NCBI GenBank assembly: GCA_965603365.1
Contig: CBFDCR010000090.1
Location: 1 to 19,635, forward strand
DNA length: 19,635 bases
Reading direction: 5' to 3'
From: JAHELQ01 sp965603365
Lineage (GTDB): Bacteria; Acidobacteriota; Aminicenantia; UBA2199
The notes under the pieces are model-generated. The model saw nothing but the letters and a program-made list of their open reading frames with translations. It had not been told where the DNA came from and searched no databases. A program made the translations under genes and the position numbers. Every line of letters starts with the position of its first letter. Position 1 is the first letter of the stretch. Below are positions 15,897 through 19,635 of the stretch, piece after piece.

Positions 15897-17671
15897 ACCT
15901 CCTTTCCGGTAATTTTTGTAGTTCCGTCGTAAAATTTCAGATTGGCCTCTTTAAATTGGCGAAAGGCTGCCAATGTCTTTATCACCCGATTGTGTTCATC
16001 CAGGGTCATGGCAAAACCCTTCTTTAATATCAAATCCGGGTGATTGGCCCGGACCAGATCGGTCCGCGCCGTCAGGGTCCTCTCGGTATCCCGGTGAACC
16101 TTCGATGCCAGTGAAAAAAACATGCCGGCGGCTTGCCGAACCGCCAGTCGATTTTTTTTATTTTCCCGCTGCCGCTTGGCAAAATCCATTTTTAAAATCG
16201 TTTTCCGGACCTGCTGCTGCTCCCGTCGGGACAAAATCCCGGCCCGGGAGAAGACCGACTGCATCAATCCCTGCAACTGCGTCCGGGCATTCATCATGAC
16301 ATGGAGACTATTTTTTATGATCTGCACCGTCTTTTCATCAACCTGCCGCTCCTGATCCCGAACGGTAAAAAACACCGACTGTTCAAACTGACGGGTTAGA
16401 GACAGGAACCCTCTCTGCTTGAAACGAACCAGTTGCCTGCCCTGGGCCGGGATACTCTTGAGAAATCCCCTGAGGCGCGCCATCTCACCCCTATGTACCT
16501 GGGAAAAATGATGAATCAAACGGGATACCGAATCGGAAAGCTGGTCTTGCAGTTTCACATACCGCTCCTGCAAAAATTTACCCATTCCCGAGGGAGTCGA
16601 GGGCGTCGGAGTAAAATGGGAGCACAACTCGGCGGCAGACAGGTCTTTTTCGTGACCGATGGCAGTCAGGATCGGAATCTTCGCCCGGCAGATGCGCCGG
16701 CACAAACGGTAGTCATTAAACACCGACAGCGACTGCTCGCTGCCGCCGCCCCGGGCAATAACAATGGCATCCAGGGGCACAATACCGCCCTTCTCCAGGT
16801 AGTCCAGGGACTGGATGATACTGTCTACCGCGTTTGCCCCCTCCATCCGGGCATCCACAAAAAAGATGTTGTACTTTTGCCCATAAGGATGAAGTCCGGC
16901 CATGACATCTTTTATCGACGTGCCCTGGGCAGAGGTAACCAGTCCGATACTGGTCAGCAACCGGGGCAGGGGCAACTGTTTCTGGTACTCCAGGATTCCC
17001 TCTTCTTTCAATTTCTCAAGGGTTACCTCCAACTGGCTTCTGAGTTTCGACTGGGTATACTCCGGCAGGATATCGATCAAGGATAAACGTACATTGATGG
17101 TGTATTTTAGAGATAAACCCACCGAAACCAGGAAAAAAACCGGCAGCTCCTTTTCCAGAAAATCGGCCGCACCGGATCGCTGCAGTTTGGCCTGGATCTC
17201 CTCAAGGGTCCTCTTTCTAACCTCCACGCTGAAATGCATATTAAGGGTCTCATCCTCGTCCCGTAAATCGAAATAGGAACCCCAGGGATAATGTTTGATT
17301 TCCGAGGCGATCACCCCCCGGACCCATATCTGCCCCGGCAATCCGTTCCGGATCAGTTGATCGATATAACTGCGCAGTTCCACCACCGAGTAGGAGGACG
17401 GAAACCGGTCTAACAGCGAATCCCCCACTTCCTTTGCAGGTGACGCCTCCGGCGGGGGGGACGAAACCGGCCGAAGATTATTCTTTAACACCGCCATCTC
17501 GCCCACCACATCGGAGGGTTCGATGTACCAGCACTTGTCCCCGGGATTCCAGCGATATCCCCGCAGCTTCAAATCGTCTTTGATGGGAAAAGCATTGTAC
17601 ACATGAATACTGTTCTCATCAAAGGCCACGCTCACTTCCCGGCCGTTAACGGTCAAGGTGATCCAATTCAT
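15893..17671 (-). CDS. xseA: Exodeoxyribonuclease VII large subunit with extra N-terminal domain
   Basis: This 592-residue protein is longer than E. coli XseA (456). Residues 94-200 form the OB-fold DNA-binding domain (YSVVELRSYIDQL). The catalytic domain follows, with SAQGTSIKDVMAG (247-259), ARGGGSEQSLSVFND (306-320) and AIGHEKDLSAAE (337-348), matching XseA's RGGGS...FND and GHE.D motifs. A long coiled-coil region (about 385-550), which holds XseB in E. coli, precedes the C-terminus. Residues 1-70 are an added domain with KLRGYRWNPGDKCWYIEP, joined by a Pro/Ala linker. The ATG at 17671 is preferred; an in-frame TTG at 17689 has no ribosome-binding site, though AGGG before the ATG is also too close. 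It lies downstream of pfk. Confidence 0.9.
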   Translation of the reverse strand: MNWITLTVNGREVSVAFDENSIHVYNAFPIKDDLKLRGYRWNPGDKCWYIEPSDVVGEMAVLKNNLRPVSSPPPEASPAKEVGDSLLDRFPSSYSVVELRSYIDQLIRNGLPGQIWVRGVIASEIKHYPWGSYFDLRDEDETLNMHFSVEVRKRTLEEIQAKLQRSGAADFLEKELPVFFLVSVGLSLKYTINVRLSLIDILPEYTQSKLRSQLEVTLEKLKEEGILEYQKQLPLPRLLTSIGLVTSAQGTSIKDVMAGLHPYGQKYNIFFVDARMEGANAVDSIIQSLDYLEKGGIVPLDAIVIARGGGSEQSLSVFNDYRLCRRICRAKIPILTAIGHEKDLSAAELCSHFTPTPSTPSGMGKFLQERYVKLQDQLSDSVSRLIHHFSQVHRGEMARLRGFLKSIPAQGRQLVRFKQRGFLSLTRQFEQSVFFTVRDQERQVDEKTVQIIKNSLHVMMNARTQLQGLMQSVFSRAGILSRREQQQVRKTILKMDFAKRQRENKKNRLAVRQAAGMFFSLASKVHRDTERTLTARTDLVRANHPDLILKKGFAMTLDEHNRVIKTLAAFRQFKEANLKFYDGTTKITGKEV

Positions 17672-17727
17672 CCCTGCAATATAAACCAATTTAATCTAAA
17701 AATCAAATCCTTAAACTCCGGCAGCGG

Positions 17728-18933
17728 TTAAAAATCGTCGGTCATTAAAAAAAAGGGCATGCCGCTGAATTTCTTGTAGATGGGCCGCAGCCGTTCGGTG
17801 TTGTAATATTTATTCACATCCACTATCTTTTTTCTGCTGATCACCACCTCCACCGGCACGTTGTCATAACGGCCGCTGCGGATACACACCAGGCGGCCAT
17901 ATCTGGCCTCCAGAATCAAGTCCAGGGCGATATTGCCAAAAACCATGGGAGCAATGGAATCCACCGCATCGGGATTTCCACACCGTACCAGGTACCCCAG
18001 CCTTTGACTGATGGAGTTGATCCGCCGGCCATCGTTGAATTTCGGCGATAGTTCACTCAGCACATTACTCACCAGATCGCCGATACCTCCCAATTTTTTA
18101 TGACCGTACATGTCCCTTCCATGGTTTTGAAAAATCATCTCCTGGTCCTCCATCGCGGCCCCTTCGGACACCAGTGCAATGGAGTAACGACTGGGATTTA
18201 ACCGCCGATCCATCGACAGGAGTTCGGTTAACTTTTCCGGGTCGAATCGATACTCCGGGATCACACAGCGGTCCGCCGCCCCGGCCAAGGCCGGCATCAA
18301 GACAGTAAATCCCGCATAGCGGCCGAATACCTCAATCACCAGAAATCGTTCATGGGAACCGGCGGTGGTGCGCAGGCTGTTGGTCATCTCTATAGTCCGG
18401 CTGATGCAGGTACTGAAACCGATGCAGTAATCTGTACCCGGCACATCATTGTCCATGGTCTTGGGAATGGCCACCAGCTTTACCCCCAATTTATGGAGAT
18501 GAACCGCATAACTCAGGGTATCATCACCGCCGATGGGGATCAAATAATCGATCCCCAAATAGTCAAGATTTCTCAAGACCTCCGGGGTTAAATCATTCAA
18601 TTCCCCATTATATTGATCTTTCAGGTGCAGCGGCACCCTTTCGGCCGGTAAGTGGCTGGGACGGATCCGGGAGGAATGGAGAAAGGTGCCGCCGGTACGC
18701 CCCACCCGTCTCACCGCATCCTCGGTCAACAGTTCGTAGCAGGTATGCAGATCTTGTTCCCGGTCCCGCACCATATTGACCAGGCCCAGCCAACCTCTGC
18801 GAATGCCGATCACCCGGTATCCTTCACGATTGGCGCGAATGGTGACCGCCCGGATGGCCGGGTTCAAACCCGGCACATCGCCGCCGCCGGTCAGGATACC
18901 GATGGTTCCTTTTGTCTTTTTCACCTGGGTCAT
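17728..18933 (-). CDS. pfp: 6-phosphofructokinase, probably PPi-dependent
   Basis: This 401-residue member of the phosphofructokinase family converts fructose-6-phosphate to fructose-1,6-bisphosphate. The phosphoryl-donor loop is GILTGGGDVPGLN (12-24). The motif GGDDT (135-139) has Asp138 where ATP-type enzymes have Gly104 (E. coli numbering). PKTMDNDVPGTD (157-168) has Lys158 where ATP types have Gly124. Asp and Lys at these sites mark pyrophosphate-using enzymes in this family, so PPi is the likely donor and the reaction is likely reversible. Asp161 and Asp163 form the catalytic TMDND motif, and MTNSLRTTAGSHERFLVIEVFGRYAG (183-208) is typical. AGGAG lies ten bases before the ATG. xseA and xseB follow on the same strand. 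Function is sure; the PPi donor is motif inference. Confidence 0.9.
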   Translation of the reverse strand: MTQVKKTKGTIGILTGGGDVPGLNPAIRAVTIRANREGYRVIGIRRGWLGLVNMVRDREQDLHTCYELLTEDAVRRVGRTGGTFLHSSRIRPSHLPAERVPLHLKDQYNGELNDLTPEVLRNLDYLGIDYLIPIGGDDTLSYAVHLHKLGVKLVAIPKTMDNDVPGTDYCIGFSTCISRTIEMTNSLRTTAGSHERFLVIEVFGRYAGFTVLMPALAGAADRCVIPEYRFDPEKLTELLSMDRRLNPSRYSIALVSEGAAMEDQEMIFQNHGRDMYGHKKLGGIGDLVSNVLSELSPKFNDGRRINSISQRLGYLVRCGNPDAVDSIAPMVFGNIALDLILEARYGRLVCIRSGRYDNVPVEVVISRKKIVDVNKYYNTERLRPIYKKFSGMPFFLMTDDF

Positions 18934-18966
18934 ATCTACTTTACTCCTATCAACTGTATTTACTAT

Positions 18967-18994
18967 ATTATAAACCGAAAAACATATTTTTCAA
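18967..18994 (-). promoter_or_regulatory. Promoter of the pfk-xseA-xseB run
   Basis: On the minus strand TTGAAA (18989-18994) and TATAAT (18967-18972) are 16 bases apart. The start would be about 18960, with AGGAG before the pfk ATG. The repeat AACCGAAAA (plus strand) occurs at 18973-18981 and 18993-19001, exactly 20 bases apart, flanking the spacer and -35. Confidence 0.75.
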
Positions 18995-19001
18995 CCGAAA
19001 A
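18973..19001 (+). repeat. Direct repeat AACCGAAAA in the pfk promoter
   Basis: Two identical 9-mers (18973-18981 and 18993-19001) lie 20 bp apart, about two helical turns, on one face of the promoter. This geometry suits a dimeric or tandem-bound regulator, but no protein is identified. Confidence 0.5.
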
Positions 19002-19039
19002 TAAGCTCTTTATCCCAACCCATTATTCTCGGGTGAAAC

Positions 19040-19140
19040 GGGGACAGGCAAAAAATCTAAATATTTTAGGTTGGGTTTATAGAAGTTGACTTTTTTGGGG
19101 TTTTAAACTATTATTGGTGCAAAAAGGGACAGGCAAAAAA
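19040..19140 (+). repeat. GGGACAGGC repeats, copies 2 and 3
   Basis: GGGACAGGCAAAAAA occurs at 19041-19055 and 19126-19140, a 15-base direct repeat with an 85-base period; the first is preceded by a further G. Copy 1 is at 11315. Between copies 2 and 3 lies GAAGTTGAC (19083-19090 region), as near copy 1. Confidence 0.65.
19086..19114 (+). promoter_or_regulatory. Promoter upstream of the DUF5615 remnant
   Basis: TTGACT (19086-19091) and TATTAT (19109-19114) are 17 bases apart. The -35 lies in GAAGTTGAC, shared with the Fur-gene promoter at 11371-11399. The transcript would begin about 19121, inside the third GGGACAGGC repeat. Confidence 0.6.
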
Positions 19141-19146
19141 ACGGGC

Positions 19147-19182
19147 ATGGCCGACAAACAGGTCATTGAATTTGCCGGATGA
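19147..19182 (+). other. Eleven-codon frame before the DUF5615 gene, possible antitoxin remnant
   Basis: MADKQVIEFAG ends in a TGA overlapping the toxin-like ATG by four bases (ATGA), the coupling typical of toxin-antitoxin operons. The same frame meets a stop at 19087-19089, inside repeat sequence, so a full antitoxin is absent. It may be the tail of a lost partner gene or chance. Confidence 0.3.
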
Positions 19183-19448
19183 AGTTTCTTTTAAATATGC
19201 CCGTTTCCCTAAATCTTTTATATGTGCTCCGTTCCTATGGGCATGAAGGAGTTCATGCCAGTCAAATCGGTAAATCGTGCGCCCCAGATGAAGAGTTGTT
19301 AAAGTTAGCGAGTCAAGAAAATAGAATCATTATCACAGCGGATCTGGACTATCCACGCCTATTGGCGTTAAGTCTGGCTAGAGGACCGGGTATCATTCTC
19401 TTTAGAGGAGGGAATTATTCATATGATGAGGATGAGAGAGTTGCCTGA
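19179..19448 (+). pseudogene. DUF5615 PIN-like toxin-type protein, damaged
   Basis: This 89-residue frame matches the N-terminal two thirds of the DUF5615 PIN-like family, putative RNases often paired with DUF433 antitoxins: MKFLLNMPVS, LRSYGHEGVHASQIGKSCAPDEELLKLASQENRIIITADLDYPRLLALSLARGPGIILFRGGN. The family's N-terminal catalytic Asp (as in MKFLIDMNL-type starts) is Asn6 here; the later acidic residues (D45E46-type DEE and ADLD) remain. It stops at a TGA (19446-19448), but the same frame stays open for 30 more codons to 19541, restoring about the usual length, so a nonsense mutation is likely. There is no intact antitoxin upstream. It is probably inactive. Confidence 0.6.
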
Positions 19449-19468
19449 ATCAAATCATTCTTGATTCA
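19446..19468. repeat. 8-bp inverted repeat at the toxin-like stop
   Basis: TGAATCAA (19446-19453) and TTGATTCA (19461-19468) are perfect inverse complements around a 7-base loop. The stop codon lies in the left arm. With only a short T-rich stretch after it, it would be a weak terminator. Confidence 0.45.
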
Positions 19469-19521
19469 ATTTCTAAGTTTTCAGGATTGTTCAAATAAGC
19501 TCCTAATCGCCCGTTTTGTTC

Positions 19522-19537
19522 CGATCAAGCTTGATCG
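19522..19537. repeat. 16-bp perfect palindrome
   Basis: CGATCAAGCTTGATCG is fully self-complementary over 16 bases. It falls at the end of the read-through frame of the toxin-like gene. It could be an operator or part of a decayed repeat; nothing else marks it. Confidence 0.4.
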
Positions 19538-19541
19538 ATGA

Positions 19542-19635
19542 TTTAATCTGTTCACAATGATTCTTTTACAATTATAATAATAAGAAATAAGCTTAATCCA
19601 AATAACAACATTATGATAAAAAATATCAGAATACT
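19542..19635. other. AT-rich right edge without a supported gene
   Basis: The last 94 bases are strongly AT-rich, with runs such as AATTATAATAATAAG. I see no open frame, ribosome-binding site or structured repeat here that I can support. Confidence 0.4.

Noticed and set aside
17672..17689. TTG start for xseA at 17689
   Set aside because: No ribosome-binding site and only six extra residues; the ATG at 17671 starts the recognisable beta-strand of the added domain.

Overview
This is bacterial chromosomal DNA: closely packed genes, Shine-Dalgarno sites, several near-consensus sigma-70 promoters with 16-17 bp spacers, and a tRNA gene. Signal peptides, a lipoprotein-like CAP protein and large periplasmic-type proteases point to a cell with an envelope export system. 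The genes do not fix the phylum. The lanthipeptide-type leader ending in a Gly-Ala site, the receiver plus PEP/pyruvate-binding-domain protein, and the PPi-type phosphofructokinase would suit an uncultured Acidobacteriota/Aminicenantota- or Bacteroidota-like lineage, but that is low-confidence inference.

Layout. (1) 1-227: a leftward promoter for a gene outside the window, then a leader region. (2) 228-5364, plus strand: a small secreted protein, a PDZ/multi-TM/GAF/PAS histidine kinase, its NtrC-type sigma-54 activator and an RluB-family pseudouridine synthase, spaced as one operon. (3) 5368-8532, minus strand: a tRNA-Ala(GGC) gene whose promoter also seems to lead into a secreted HExxH metallopeptidase, elongation factor P and GlgC. 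(4) 8646-10517, plus strand: a secreted two-lobed aspartyl protease with a C-terminal PDZ domain and a terminator downstream. (5) 10518-11464: the accessory part. It holds a strong promoter driving a 76-residue Cys/Ser/Thr-rich RiPP (class I lanthipeptide-like) precursor with no modification genes beside it, then a repeat carrying the promoter of a Fur-family gene. (6) 11465-11917: the Fur-family regulator. (7) 11920-14893, minus strand: a receiver plus PEP/pyruvate-binding-domain protein split by a +1 frameshift in a run of eight G. (8) 15112-15597: a CAP/SCP lipoprotein-like protein. (9) 15600-18933, minus strand: pfk, xseA (with an unusual N-terminal domain) and xseB. (10) 18950-19635: repeats, a promoter and a damaged DUF5615 PIN-like toxin gene.

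How the genes relate: the kinase and activator form a two-component pair with probable sigma-54 targets elsewhere. GlgC releases PPi, and the phosphofructokinase carries the residues of the PPi-using type, so the window hints at PPi-linked sugar metabolism. XseA and XseB form exonuclease VII. The most notable items are the orphan RiPP precursor with a strict four-residue Ser/Thr period, the GGGACAGGC repeats that sit beside consensus promoters, the homopolymer frameshift, and the tRNA-led metallopeptidase transcript.
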